Assembly (NCBI RefSeq): GCF_002157465.1
Contig: NZ_NHOC01000002.1
Coordinates: forward strand, 359,546-423,545
Length of the DNA: 64,000 nt
Direction of reading: 5' to 3'
DNA from: Butyricicoccus porcorum
Lineage (GTDB): Bacteria > Bacillota > Clostridia > Oscillospirales > Butyricicoccaceae
Below, one piece after another: positions 17,014 through 25,760 of this stretch. The stretch's first letter is position 1. The number at the start of each line of letters is the position of its first letter. The notes under the pieces are model-generated. The model was not told where the DNA came from, did not search any database, and saw only the letters and a program-made list of their open reading frames with translations. The position numbers and the translations under genes were made by a program.

Positions 17014-18837
17014 ATGTGTGGAATTGCAGGACTTGTGGGGGATATTCCGTCCCGGACAATATTAGAGCGAATGCGGAAGACCATGCGGAGGCGCGGACCG
17101 GATCAGGGAGGGATCTGGCAGAGGGACAGTGCGGCACTGATCCATGCGCGCCTTGCGGTTATTGATATCGAGGGCGGACGGCAGCCCATGACACGATGGG
17201 CGGGCGAAAAGGAATATTGCATGGTATATAACGGTGAGCTATACAATACGGCTGAGCTGCGCCGCAGACTGGAAGCATGTGGCCACAGCTTTTCCACTCA
17301 TTCAGATACTGAAGTCGTACTGGCATCGTATCTGGAATGGGGCGAGGCCTGTCTGGATCTGTTTAATGGAATCTATGCATTTGCTGTGTGGGATATACGT
17401 AAAAAATCTCTGTTTTTTGCGCGTGACCGCATCGGTGTAAAGCCATTGTTCTTTACGGAAAAAAACGGAAATTTTCTGTTTGCATCAGAGATCAAGACCT
17501 TGCTTGCCCATCCCGATATCGACGCGCGGATTGATGTGAATGCGGTCGCAGAGCTGATGCTGGTTGGCCCGGGGCGCACGCCGGGCTATGGCGTATTCTG
17601 CGGCATCCATGAAGTGCCGGCAGGCTGGTGCGGGACCTATTCCCAACGGGAGGGTGTGCATCTGCGGCAGTACTGGAAGCTGAAGGATCGGGAACATACG
17701 GACAGCACAGAGGAAACTGTAGCGCATGTGCGGGAACTGGTGTGTGATGCCGTGGAGCGGCAGCTGGTGTCAGATGTTCCGTTGTGTACGTTTTTATCCG
17801 GTGGTTTGGATTCGAGTATTATTTCTGCGATTGCTGCGCGCACCTATGCCGCAGCAAGGCAGAAGTTGCATACCGTTTCTGTCACCTATCGTGATAATGA
17901 TAAATATTTTCAGAAATCGCACTTCCAGCCCAACAGTGACGATGCATTTATTTCCAAAATGAATGACGCTATCAGTGCGGAAAATCATTTGGTTGTCATT
18001 GATACGCCGCAGCTGGTACAGGCGCTGTTTGAGGCAGTGGAAGCGCGCGACCTGCCGGGCATGGCAGATGTGGATGCTTCGTTGCTGCTGTTCTGCCGCG
18101 AGATCAGAAAGATCGGCACGGTGGCACTGTCCGGCGAATGTGCGGATGAAATTTTTGGGGGATATCCGTGGTATCGGGATGCAGATGTGCGCCGGAGACA
18201 GGGATTCCCCTGGGCGCAGTCGACAGAATACCGCGCGTCCTTCCTGCGGGGGGAATGGCAGGAACAAATAGATGCTGCGGCATATGTTGATACAAAATAT
18301 CAGCAGACCATTGCAGAAGTGCAGCCGATTGGAGTACATGGCGTCGATGACTGCCGAATCCGGGAAATGACACGGCTGAATATGAACTGGTTTATGCAGA
18401 CATTGCTTGATCGTAAAGATCGCATGAGTATGTTCAGCGGGCTGGAAGTACGCGTGCCGTTCTGCGACCACCGTATTGCAGAATATCTGTACAGCGTGCC
18501 ATGGCACATGAAGGATTTAGACGGCATGGAAAAGGGATTGCTGCGTGAAGCTGTACGCGGGTTGCTGCCGGAGGAGATCCGCATGCGCAAAAAAAGCCCG
18601 TATCCTAAAACACACAACCCGGCCTATCTGCGTGCCGTGTCCAATCTGCTGCGCCAGGTGCTGGATGACGGGACATCGCCGATGTTCGATATCGTCAAAA
18701 AAGAGGCACTTGAGCAGCTGCTCACTGAGCACCGCGCACAACCGTGGTACGGGCAGCTGATGCAGACACCGCAGACCATCGCTTATTTTTTGCAGCTTCA
18801 CCATTGGATGGCACTGTATCACGTGACGATTTGCTGA
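17014..18837 (+). CDS. asnB: Asparagine synthase (glutamine-hydrolysing)
   Basis: 607 residues. The N-terminal class II glutaminase domain begins with the catalytic Cys2 (MCGIAGLVGD) and contains RGPDQGG and the YNGELYN signature; the C-terminal synthetase domain has the pyrophosphate loop SGGLDSS near residue 268 and SGECADE near 373. It converts Asp, Gln and ATP to Asn and Glu via beta-aspartyl-AMP. The ATG follows GGAGG. It is divergent from the ATP-grasp operon, so besides normal asparagine synthesis it might amidate a carboxylate made by that operon; this is inference. Confidence 0.95.
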   Translation: MCGIAGLVGDIPSRTILERMRKTMRRRGPDQGGIWQRDSAALIHARLAVIDIEGGRQPMTRWAGEKEYCMVYNGELYNTAELRRRLEACGHSFSTHSDTEVVLASYLEWGEACLDLFNGIYAFAVWDIRKKSLFFARDRIGVKPLFFTEKNGNFLFASEIKTLLAHPDIDARIDVNAVAELMLVGPGRTPGYGVFCGIHEVPAGWCGTYSQREGVHLRQYWKLKDREHTDSTEETVAHVRELVCDAVERQLVSDVPLCTFLSGGLDSSIISAIAARTYAAARQKLHTVSVTYRDNDKYFQKSHFQPNSDDAFISKMNDAISAENHLVVIDTPQLVQALFEAVEARDLPGMADVDASLLLFCREIRKIGTVALSGECADEIFGGYPWYRDADVRRRQGFPWAQSTEYRASFLRGEWQEQIDAAAYVDTKYQQTIAEVQPIGVHGVDDCRIREMTRLNMNWFMQTLLDRKDRMSMFSGLEVRVPFCDHRIAEYLYSVPWHMKDLDGMEKGLLREAVRGLLPEEIRMRKKSPYPKTHNPAYLRAVSNLLRQVLDDGTSPMFDIVKKEALEQLLTEHRAQPWYGQLMQTPQTIAYFLQLHHWMALYHVTIC

Positions 18838-18892
18838 ATGCCTTGCGTACGATATCGTTCTGCGGTATGATAGATGCAGGACGGTGATTGGC

Positions 18893-19501
18893 ATGGAAGA
18901 ACAGCTTGATATTTTTGACGAACAGATGGACTGGATCGGCACAGCACCGCGCAGCCGTGTACACGCAGAGGGCCTGCTGCATCAGGTTGTACACTGCTGG
19001 ATGATTGGTGAGAGTGAACCGGTGCTGTATTTCCAGCAGCGTGCACATACGAAGGCGGATTTTCCGGATTATTATGATCTGGCGTGCGGAGGGCATATTG
19101 GCGCAGGGGAATGCCCGGATAAGGCTGTGCTCCGCGAGGTGTGGGAGGAAACCGGTTTGCGGCTTGCATCGGGACAGCTGACAAAGCTCGGACAGTACCG
19201 TGCGCCGGATCTGCATCTGCCCGGCTTTTTTGACCGCGAGACTTCCAATGTTTATGTGTTACGGCAGGATACGCCACCATTTGCACCGGGGGAGGAGGTT
19301 GCGCGCATGATCTGTGTGCGTGCGGAGGAATTTTGCCGTATGGAGCTGGAAAATGCGCGTGAAATTGAGGCAAAGACGCTGGATGGCGTACCATTCCGCA
19401 TTTCACGGGACGCATGGTGCTGTCATGACGGTGAATTTGCTGCATTTGTCTTCCCGTATCTGAAACAGGCTTTTCCTCAGCTCAGATGTGCAGGAGATTG
19501 A
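18893..19501 (+). CDS. NUDIX hydrolase
   Basis: 202 residues. The complete Nudix box (Gx5Ex7REUxEExGU) is visible as GHIGAGE...REVWEETGL at about residues 63-85. The N-terminal part (EQLDIFDEQMDWIGTAPRSRVHAEGLLHQVVHCW) resembles isopentenyl-diphosphate isomerase-like Nudix proteins of the YfcD type, so an IDP-isomerase-like or nucleotide-sugar substrate is possible. The ATG at 18893 is preferred over a GTG at 18884 because AGGA lies 11 bp upstream. The stop overlaps the -35 box of rnpB. Confidence 0.9.
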   Translation: MEEQLDIFDEQMDWIGTAPRSRVHAEGLLHQVVHCWMIGESEPVLYFQQRAHTKADFPDYYDLACGGHIGAGECPDKAVLREVWEETGLRLASGQLTKLGQYRAPDLHLPGFFDRETSNVYVLRQDTPPFAPGEEVARMICVRAEEFCRMELENAREIEAKTLDGVPFRISRDAWCCHDGEFAAFVFPYLKQAFPQLRCAGD

Positions 19502-19525
19502 CAAAATCGTGGATTTCTGTATAAT
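19498..19525 (+). promoter_or_regulatory. Consensus sigma-A promoter of rnpB
   Basis: A perfect TTGACA (19498-19503), 16-bp spacer and perfect TATAAT (19520-19525). The -35 box overlaps the TGA stop of the NUDIX gene. Start of transcription is expected around 19532, exactly where the P1 helix of the RNA begins. Confidence 0.85.
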
Positions 19526-19531
19526 AAATTG

Positions 19532-19890
19532 GAGTGAGTAAAGTTAACAGCCGCGTAAACAGTGCCGAAAGGCCGTTTATGAGGAAAGTCCGGGCTGCGC
19601 AGGGCAGGATAACGGATAACGTCCGCCGGAGGCGACTCCAGGAAAAGTGCAACAGAGATATACCGCCACGGCATTGCCGGGGTAAGGGTGGAAAGGCGAG
19701 GTAAGAGCTCACCAGTCGCATAGGTAACTATGCGACTCTGTAAACTCTATCCGCAGCAACACCGCAGAGGGACACACAGGGCTTGCCCGGCCCGTCCCGA
19801 GAAGGTGGCTAGAGGTGTGTGGTAACATGCATCCCAGATAGATGGCTGTTCCAATGACAGAACCCGGCTTACTCTTTGCTCACTCTTTTT
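19532..19890 (+). ncRNA. rnpB: RNase P RNA (type A)
   Basis: Catalytic RNA that matures tRNA 5' ends. P1 is a 12-bp helix between GAGTGAGTAAAG (19532-19543) and CTTTGCTCACTC (19874-19885), followed by TTTTT as terminator. The universally conserved GAGGAAAGTCC occurs at 19581-19591 and ACAGAACCCGGCTTA at about 19857-19871; GGCGAGGTAAGAGCTCACCAG and GGTAACATGCATCCCAGATAGATGG also match RNase P core regions. It fills the gap between the NUDIX gene and murD; 19,891-20,045 holds nothing else recognisable. Confidence 0.97.
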
Positions 19891-20045
19891 GCATTTTCTC
19901 CCCGCTGGTGCGAGGGTTTCTGTGGGAACGCATCCGGGCAAGGAAGCATTCCCGACATAATAAAATGAAATGAAGATGATATGTTTGCGTGCGGCAGGAG
20001 AGCGGGACGCTTTTCGGTGCGCAGAATATTCGGAGGCAAGTGAAA

Positions 20046-21443
20046 ATGAGCGCATATGATCGTTTTTTGCAATCGATGAATGAAAAACAGGTCACGGTGA
20101 TCGGCATCGGTGTGAGCAATACGCCACTGATCAGCCTGCTGTTGGAGGCAGGAGCATATGTCACCGTACATGACCGGAAAACAGAAGAGGAATTGGGAGA
20201 GATTTATGAGGGCCTGTCTGATCTGGGCGTTCGCTTCTGTGTCGGAAGTGAATATCTGAAAAATCTTGGCGGAGATATTATTTTCCGTACCCCGGGCATG
20301 CACCCAAACCATCCGGCATTGGTACGGGCGCGCGAGCAGGGCAGCGAGATCACCAGCGAGATGGAGGTCTTCATGCAGGTTTGCCCGTGCCCGATTGTCG
20401 CCATTACTGGTTCGGACGGAAAGACTACTACTACCACGCTGACCTGTGAAATTCTCAAGACGGCAGGGTATACCTGCCATCTCGGCGGCAACATCGGACG
20501 CCCGCTGCTGGCAGATGTCCCATTGATGACAGAACAGGACATTGCAGTTGTCGAGTTATCTTCCTTCCAGCTGATGGATATGGAATGCTCTCCGGCGGCG
20601 GCGCTTGTCACGAATGTCACGCCGAACCATCTGGATGTCCACAAGGATATGGAGGAGTATATTCAGGCGAAGACCAATATCTTTAAGCATCAGAAGCCAG
20701 GTGCAAAGCTGGTGCTCAATGCAGATGATCCTGTTTCGCAGAGCTTCCATCCGGCAGATGGTGTGGAACTGCTTCAGTTTTCCATGAAGGAGCCGGTACA
20801 GAATGGTGTTTATCTTCAGGATGGCGTAATCTGGTATGCAGAGGACGGTAACCGCCGTAAGATCATGGATGCCTCGGAGATTCGCATTCCGGGCGCGCAC
20901 AATATTGCAAACTATATGGCGGCGACCTGCCTGACACACGGTAAGGTTTCGTTTAACGATGTCATTACGGTTGCGCGTTCGTTCGGCGGCGTTGAGCATC
21001 GTCTGGAGCTTGTCCGCACCTTGAATGGCGTGCGCTATTATAACGATTCGATTGCATCCAGCCCGACGAGAACAGCGGCAGGTCTGCGTGCCTTCAAACA
21101 GAAGGTGATCCTGCTGGCGGGCGGTCATGATAAAAAGATTCCGTATGACAGCTTTGGCCCAATTGTATGCGACCATGTCAAACGACTGATTTTGATCGAC
21201 GCAAATCCGGATGACAGCACGGCACCGGCAATTGAAGCATCGGTACGTGCAGCAGAGAATTTTGATCCGGAACAGCTTGTCATTGAAACCTACAATGATT
21301 TTGAAGCAGCTGTACGCGGTGCGGCAGCCGCTGCACAGGACGGTGACATTGTTCTGATGTCTCCGGCAAGCGCATCATTTGATATTTTCAAAAACTTTAT
21401 GGAGCGCGGCAACCGGTTTAAAGATATCGTCAATTCGCTGTAA
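20046..21443 (+). CDS. murD: UDP-N-acetylmuramoyl-L-alanine--D-glutamate ligase
   Basis: 465-residue Mur ligase of peptidoglycan synthesis. The N-terminal Rossmann domain (VTVIGIGVSNTPL) binds UDP-MurNAc-L-Ala; the central ATPase has GSDGKTTTT and the TPNHLDVHKDMEEYIQAK motif with the carbamylated-Lys region; the C-terminal domain carries NDSIASSPTRTAAGL and LLAGGHDKKI. The ATG at 20046 follows CGGAGG at 20031-20036. It is not linked to a dcw cluster here, standing alone behind rnpB. Confidence 0.94.
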   Translation: MSAYDRFLQSMNEKQVTVIGIGVSNTPLISLLLEAGAYVTVHDRKTEEELGEIYEGLSDLGVRFCVGSEYLKNLGGDIIFRTPGMHPNHPALVRAREQGSEITSEMEVFMQVCPCPIVAITGSDGKTTTTTLTCEILKTAGYTCHLGGNIGRPLLADVPLMTEQDIAVVELSSFQLMDMECSPAAALVTNVTPNHLDVHKDMEEYIQAKTNIFKHQKPGAKLVLNADDPVSQSFHPADGVELLQFSMKEPVQNGVYLQDGVIWYAEDGNRRKIMDASEIRIPGAHNIANYMAATCLTHGKVSFNDVITVARSFGGVEHRLELVRTLNGVRYYNDSIASSPTRTAAGLRAFKQKVILLAGGHDKKIPYDSFGPIVCDHVKRLILIDANPDDSTAPAIEASVRAAENFDPEQLVIETYNDFEAAVRGAAAAAQDGDIVLMSPASASFDIFKNFMERGNRFKDIVNSL

Positions 21444-21460
21444 GTTACGAAAAATATTCC

Positions 21461-21486
21461 ACAACCGCCGGACGCAAGTTCGGCGG
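21461..21486 (+). terminator. Probable terminator after murD
   Basis: Stem AACCGCCGGA / TTCGGCGGTT (10 bp with one G-T) around CGCAAG, followed only by TTGTTGTG, so the U tract is poor and termination may be partial before the ABC-F gene. Confidence 0.55.
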
Positions 21487-21511
21487 TTTGTTGTGTATGG
21501 GAGGGAGCAGT

Positions 21512-23296
21512 ATGGTACTACTCAATGCGGAGCATATTTCACTCAGCTGGGGAGAAAAGGTGCTGTTTGACGACGTTGGATTTGCGCTGGAGGAACACGA
21601 CAAGGTCGGATTCATCGGTGTCAACGGCACAGGAAAATCGACATTTTTGCGCATTCTCGCGGGTTTACAGGAGGCGGATGAAGGAACTGTGACGCTGGCG
21701 AACGGTGCGCGCATCGGTTATCTGCCACAGGCACCGGATTTTTCGGAGGATATCACAGTATTGCAGCAGGTGTTCCGCGGTGCATCGACGGAATTTGCGC
21801 AGGAACGCGCATATGAAGCGAAGACGCTGCTCACACAGTTGGGCGTTGCGGAATTTGACAAATCCGTGCGCCGGTTGTCCGGTGGACAGAAAAAGCGCGT
21901 GGCGATTGCATCCGCACTCATCAATCCGAGTGAAATTCTGATTCTGGACGAGCCGACCAACCACATCGACAACGAAACGGCGGCATGGCTTGAACAGCAG
22001 CTGAAGGCATACCGCGGCGCGATTGTCATCATCACGCATGACCGATATTTTCTCAACCGTGTGACAAACCGCATCTGTGAGCTGGATCATGCGAAGCTGT
22101 ATTTTTACGACGAGAATTATGAGGGCTTTGTTGCGCGCAAGGCGGAGCGCGAGGCAAGCGCCATTGCATCCGAGCGCAAGCGGCAGAGCCTGCTGCGGCG
22201 TGAGCTGGAATGGATGCGGCGCGGTGCACGTGCGCGCGGCACCAAGAGCCGCAGCCGCATCGAACGCTTTGAGGAGCTGTCCAGCCGGAATCCAATTCAG
22301 GAAGCGGATACACTGGAGCTGAAATCTATTTCCACGCGCCTTGGCAAAAAGACCATCGAGGTTTCCCATCTGACAAAGGGCTGGGATGGTGTGACGTATA
22401 TCCGCGATTTGAACCTGACAGTGGCGCGGAAGGACCGGATCGGCATTGTCGGACGAAATGGCACAGGAAAATCGACCTTTTTGCGCATGCTGACCGGCCG
22501 TGCGCAGCCGGACAACGGTACCATTGAATTCGGAGAAACGGTTCGCATTGGATACTTTGCGCAGGACTGCGGACATATGGATGACAATCAGAAGGTGATC
22601 GAGTTTATTCGTGACATCGCGGAAACCGTGCGCACACCAGACGGCACATTGTCGGCCTCCCAGATGCTGGAAACCTTCCTGTTTTCCGGTGAATCACAGT
22701 GGACACGCATTGGCAGCCTGTCCGGCGGAGAAAAGCGGCGCCTGTACCTGCTCAGTGTTATCATGAGTGCGCCCAATATTCTGCTGCTGGACGAGCCGAC
22801 CAATGACCTCGATATTGAGACACTGACCATTCTGGAAAGCTATCTGGAACATTTCGACGGCGCAGTGCTTGCAGTATCGCATGACCGCTACTTCCTCGAC
22901 AAAATCGCCGGGCGTATTTTTGAATTTCGTCCGGATGGGCATGTCAGGGAGTACCTGGGTAATTATGCCGATTATCTGGAAAAGCGCGGAGATGCGCCGG
23001 AAGCGGTGTCGAAGAAGACAGAAGCCGCGCCGAAGCCGCGTAAAAAGCCGAGCGAAAAGCTGCGCATGAGCTATAAGGATCAGTATGAACTGGAGCATAT
23101 CGAGGACGAAATTGAGGCGATGGAACAGCAGCTTGCGGGCTTGCAGGCGGAGCAACAGGCGAATACCTCAGACTTTGTGGCGCTCCAGCAGCTTGCCGGA
23201 CAGATCGAAGAACTGTCCGCGAAGCTGGAGGAACGAACCGAACGGTGGATGGAGCTACAGGAACTGGCAGAACGCATCGAGCAGCAAAACAGTTGA
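21512..23296 (+). CDS. ABC-F family ATPase
   Basis: 594 residues with two ATP-binding cassettes and no membrane domain. Walker A motifs are GVNGTGKST and GRNGTGKST; signature motifs are LSGGQKKR and LSGGEKRR; Walker B is LILDEPTNHID and LLLDEPTNDLD. An interdomain linker of about 80 residues (about 215-290, rich in Arg/Glu) enters the ribosomal E site in this family. The C-terminal part (about 495-594) is a charged extension ending in a Glu/Gln coiled coil, as in Uup/YdiF-type proteins. It likely rescues or regulates translating ribosomes; antibiotic protection cannot be inferred. GGGAGGG precedes the ATG at 21512. Confidence 0.93.
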   Translation: MVLLNAEHISLSWGEKVLFDDVGFALEEHDKVGFIGVNGTGKSTFLRILAGLQEADEGTVTLANGARIGYLPQAPDFSEDITVLQQVFRGASTEFAQERAYEAKTLLTQLGVAEFDKSVRRLSGGQKKRVAIASALINPSEILILDEPTNHIDNETAAWLEQQLKAYRGAIVIITHDRYFLNRVTNRICELDHAKLYFYDENYEGFVARKAEREASAIASERKRQSLLRRELEWMRRGARARGTKSRSRIERFEELSSRNPIQEADTLELKSISTRLGKKTIEVSHLTKGWDGVTYIRDLNLTVARKDRIGIVGRNGTGKSTFLRMLTGRAQPDNGTIEFGETVRIGYFAQDCGHMDDNQKVIEFIRDIAETVRTPDGTLSASQMLETFLFSGESQWTRIGSLSGGEKRRLYLLSVIMSAPNILLLDEPTNDLDIETLTILESYLEHFDGAVLAVSHDRYFLDKIAGRIFEFRPDGHVREYLGNYADYLEKRGDAPEAVSKKTEAAPKPRKKPSEKLRMSYKDQYELEHIEDEIEAMEQQLAGLQAEQQANTSDFVALQQLAGQIEELSAKLEERTERWMELQELAERIEQQNS

Positions 23297-23899
23297 TTAC
23301 AGCACCAGCTTGCATATGCCGAGCGCCATGAGCGCGAAGCCGCACGCCATCGAGCGTGCTTTTTCGCCCGGAATAGGCAGCTTTGTGCCGAACCATCTGC
23401 CATACCAGACGGCGAAGAAATTCCACACAAATGCGATGCCAAACAGCGGCAGCAACGCAAGACCCTCTGTCAGGATGCCCAGACCACCGATCAGTGAGTC
23501 GATGGACACCGGGACGGCGAGCACAATGGCCTCTGCCGGGGAAAGAACCTTGGAATTGTCCTTGTCCGCTTGTGCATGGTCGAGAAAGACTGCCGCACCG
23601 GTGCGCAGCGGTGCAAGCCACCGGCTCTTGGTTCGCTGAACGGCGAGAGAGATATGATCGCCGCAGAGCTGCATCAGACCGATCAACATGAGTGCGAAAA
23701 AGCCGAGCAGACGGATGTACAGCTCCGGCAGGTCGTCGAACAGGATATTTTTGCCCGCGGCAGACACGAGCAGGAATCCACTGCTTACAGCCGCCATGCA
23801 GAGGCGCGAGTACCATGGAATCCAGATGTCTGAGGTGCCGCAGGCCATGGCGGCAAACATGACGTCCATCGTGACGGCGATGATGATAAAAAAGTCCAA
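23297..23899 (-). CDS. YtaF-like/MntP-family membrane protein
   Basis: 200 residues with about six hydrophobic helices. The paired motif (TMDVMFAAMACGTSD in the first half, PVSIDSLIGGLGIL in the second) and the central DKDNSKVLSPAEAIVLA resemble sporulation membrane protein YtaF and the MntP manganese exporters. The start is probably TTG at 23899, placed after a GGGGGG at about 23906-23911. The stop abuts the ABC-F stop (convergent, no gap). It lies downstream of the amylase, separated by a repeat element and a hairpin. Confidence 0.82.
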   Translation of the reverse strand: MDFFIIIAVTMDVMFAAMACGTSDIWIPWYSRLCMAAVSSGFLLVSAAGKNILFDDLPELYIRLLGFFALMLIGLMQLCGDHISLAVQRTKSRWLAPLRTGAAVFLDHAQADKDNSKVLSPAEAIVLAVPVSIDSLIGGLGILTEGLALLPLFGIAFVWNFFAVWYGRWFGTKLPIPGEKARSMACGFALMALGICKLVL

Positions 23900-23919
23900 A
23901 AAAATCCCCCCTGAAAAAA

Positions 23920-23969
23920 ACCGCCCGCATTCGGTACAGCCATTTGTATGACAGAACCGAGCGAGCGGT
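23920..23969 (-). terminator. Hairpin/terminator between amylase and the ytaF-like gene
   Basis: Three stacked stem segments (ACCGC/GCGGT, CGC/GCG and TCGGT/ACCGA; about 13 bp with small bulges) enclose a loop of about 20 nt. On the minus strand a run of T follows, then the GGGGGG ribosome-binding site of the ytaF-like gene. A T run also follows on the plus strand, so it may work in both directions. It could end the amylase transcript or act as an attenuator for the ytaF-like gene. Confidence 0.6.
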
Positions 23970-23995
23970 GATTTTTTCAGATGGGGAAGTGTTTA

Positions 23996-24156
23996 GGTGC
24001 TATCTGAAAACCGAGAAAATGACGAATATTTCGCAAAGGCGAGGTCGATTCCAGACAAAAGCACGCAGGAATCCGTTCGGATTTCAAGTGTTTTTAACGA
24101 TGAAGCGATCTGCATTTGTAGGACTAGTCAAACGTTTCGACTTTTCCGATACGCCC
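23996..24156 (-). repeat. Dispersed ~161-bp repeat, copy A
   Basis: On the minus strand this stretch matches 39,081-39,242 on the plus strand over its whole length, about 85% by eye. One end carries GGGCGTAT, the other TGAAAACC...TATCTGAAAACC. It lies between amylase (whose TAG stop overlaps the repeat end) and the ytaF-like gene, in the same orientation relative to transcription as copy B. No transposase is present; it resembles a small non-autonomous mobile or structural intergenic repeat. Confidence 0.85.
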
Positions 24157-25466
24157 TAAAAGACCTGCCAGTAAGCGGCGAAATAGGGCGGAAGCTCCGA
24201 GCCGCCGCCGAAGTCGTGAACTTCACCGGTAATCAGGTCGCGGGCGCGTCCAGCCTCTGCGTTGAAATGTGCGGTAAACGGCTGGTCATCCGCGTTGATT
24301 GCAACCATGACGCGCTCATCTTCAAATGCACGTTCAAAAATAACCTGTTTGGTCGTGAGCAGGCGCGTGGTGAAATTGCCGTAGCACAGCGCCTTCGAGT
24401 TTTTCTTCGCCTCTGCGAGCTTTGCGATGAATGCAGTCAGCTCATTGCTCTGCGGCTCGTCGAAGCACGGACGGAGATTTGCATCCGAACCGGGCTGCTT
24501 GACTGCTTTTTCCCCCCACTCACTGCCGTAATAGATGCACGGGATGCCAGGCATGCCGACCATCAGTGCGTAAATCAGCGGCAGGTGTTTTTCATTTTGC
24601 AGGATGGAAGCGACACGTGTGACATCGTGGTTGTCGACGAAGGACAGCAGATGCTTGCCCTTGTACAGTGTCCAGTATTCCGGGCCGAACTGGCGCTGGA
24701 GCGAATGTGTGATCTCGAACATGTTCATGCTGTTGAACGACGAATACAGGCCCTTGTAGCAGTCATAGTTGGTGCAGGCATGCAGCATGCCGTCCGCGAG
24801 GAACGGAGAACAGTCGCTGCTCATGACCTCGCCGACAAGGAAGAAGTCCGGCTTCAGCGTGTCGCAGAACGCGCGCAGGCGGCGCATAAAGTCGCGGTCG
24901 AGGGAATAGGCGACGTCGAGGCGCAGGCCGTCGATGTCAAATTCCTCAACCCAGCCGCGGATGCAGTCGAAGATGTGCTGGATGACTGCCTCATTGCGCA
25001 GATTGAGCTTGACCAGTTCATAATGACCCTCCCAGCCCTCATACCAGAAGCCGTCGTTATAGTTGGAATTCCCGTCGAAGTTGATGAGGAACCAGTCCTT
25101 GTACGGAGAGTCCCATTTCTTTTCCTGTACATCTCGGAAAGCCCAGAAGCCGCGGCCGACGTGATTGAATACGCCGTCCAGCACGACACGGATGCCGTTT
25201 TCATGCAGCGTGTCGCAGACCGCTGCAAAGTCCGCATTGCTTCCCAGGCGGCAGTCGATTTTGCGGAAGTCACGGGTGTCATAGCCGTGGCTGTCCGATT
25301 CAAAGACAGGGGAAAGATAGAGTGCATTGCAGCCGACCGAAGCGATGTGCTTCGCCCATGTGGCGATTTTGCTCACACGGTTGACGGTTTTGCCGTCGTT
25401 TTCCCACGGCGCACCACAAAATCCCATCGGATAAATCTGATAAAAAACGCTCTCATATGCCCACAT
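24156..25466 (-). CDS. GH13 family alpha-amylase-like glycosidase
   Basis: 436 residues, cytoplasmic (no signal peptide). GH13 conserved regions: DGVFNHVG (I); DGLRLDVA with the catalytic nucleophile Asp (II); VGEVMS with the acid/base Glu (III); FVDNHD with the transition-state Asp (IV). It starts at MWAYESVFYQIYPMGFCGAP, typical of intracellular maltogenic amylase/cyclomaltodextrinase-like enzymes that lack the N-terminal dimerisation domain; exact specificity is open. The ATG at 25466 has GAGGAGG upstream. The TAG stop falls at the edge of repeat copy A. Confidence 0.92.
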   Translation of the reverse strand: MWAYESVFYQIYPMGFCGAPWENDGKTVNRVSKIATWAKHIASVGCNALYLSPVFESDSHGYDTRDFRKIDCRLGSNADFAAVCDTLHENGIRVVLDGVFNHVGRGFWAFRDVQEKKWDSPYKDWFLINFDGNSNYNDGFWYEGWEGHYELVKLNLRNEAVIQHIFDCIRGWVEEFDIDGLRLDVAYSLDRDFMRRLRAFCDTLKPDFFLVGEVMSSDCSPFLADGMLHACTNYDCYKGLYSSFNSMNMFEITHSLQRQFGPEYWTLYKGKHLLSFVDNHDVTRVASILQNEKHLPLIYALMVGMPGIPCIYYGSEWGEKAVKQPGSDANLRPCFDEPQSNELTAFIAKLAEAKKNSKALCYGNFTTRLLTTKQVIFERAFEDERVMVAINADDQPFTAHFNAEAGRARDLITGEVHDFGGGSELPPYFAAYWQVF

Positions 25467-25517
25467 AACGAAAGATGACCTCCTCGATATGAAAAAGTGA
25501 AGTGCTATTGCCACCAT

Positions 25518-25546
25518 ATTATACCATATTTGTGAACATGCAACAA
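25518..25546 (-). promoter_or_regulatory. Sigma-A promoter of the amylase gene
   Basis: Minus strand TTGTTG (25541-25546), 17 bp and TATAAT (25518-25523). The start codon is about 50 bp downstream. Confidence 0.7.
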
Positions 25547-25588
25547 CAAATCTGTACAAAAAGTCGTGGTATTTTTTGTATCTTTCTC

Positions 25589-25617
25589 TTGCTTTTTCGC
25601 AGAATTCATGGTAGACT
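25589..25617 (+). promoter_or_regulatory. Putative promoter of rplS
   Basis: TTGCTT (25589-25594), 17 bp, TAGACT (25612-25617). It would give a leader of about 150 nt before the L19 gene. Confidence 0.4.
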
Positions 25618-25629
25618 TATTAACCGAAA

Positions 25630-25760
25630 CCGGACAATCCTCTGTCCACCCGGTCACGGGGCGTGGCCACCGGTCCGCTGCGGCGCAGCATTGTGCCCGG
25701 AGTTCTTCCACGGCGGGCGGGATCTGAGGTTTTAAGAGAGACACGATTGTCTAAGATTGA
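25630..25760 (+). promoter_or_regulatory. Structured 5' leader of rplS (possible L19 autoregulatory leader)
   Basis: GC-rich leader with readable hairpins: GGACA/TGTCC near 25634-25650 and CCGGTCACG/CGTGGCCACCGG near 25653-25676. Many Firmicutes have an L19 leader bound by the ribosomal protein. I cannot verify the consensus by eye, so this is a positional inference. The 25,467-25,774 interval contains no ORF of note. Confidence 0.35.

Noticed and set aside
23997-25478. Long plus-strand frame from repeat copy A into the amylase gene
   Set aside because: Antisense to a clear GH13 gene; its first ~55 codons are the repeat itself.
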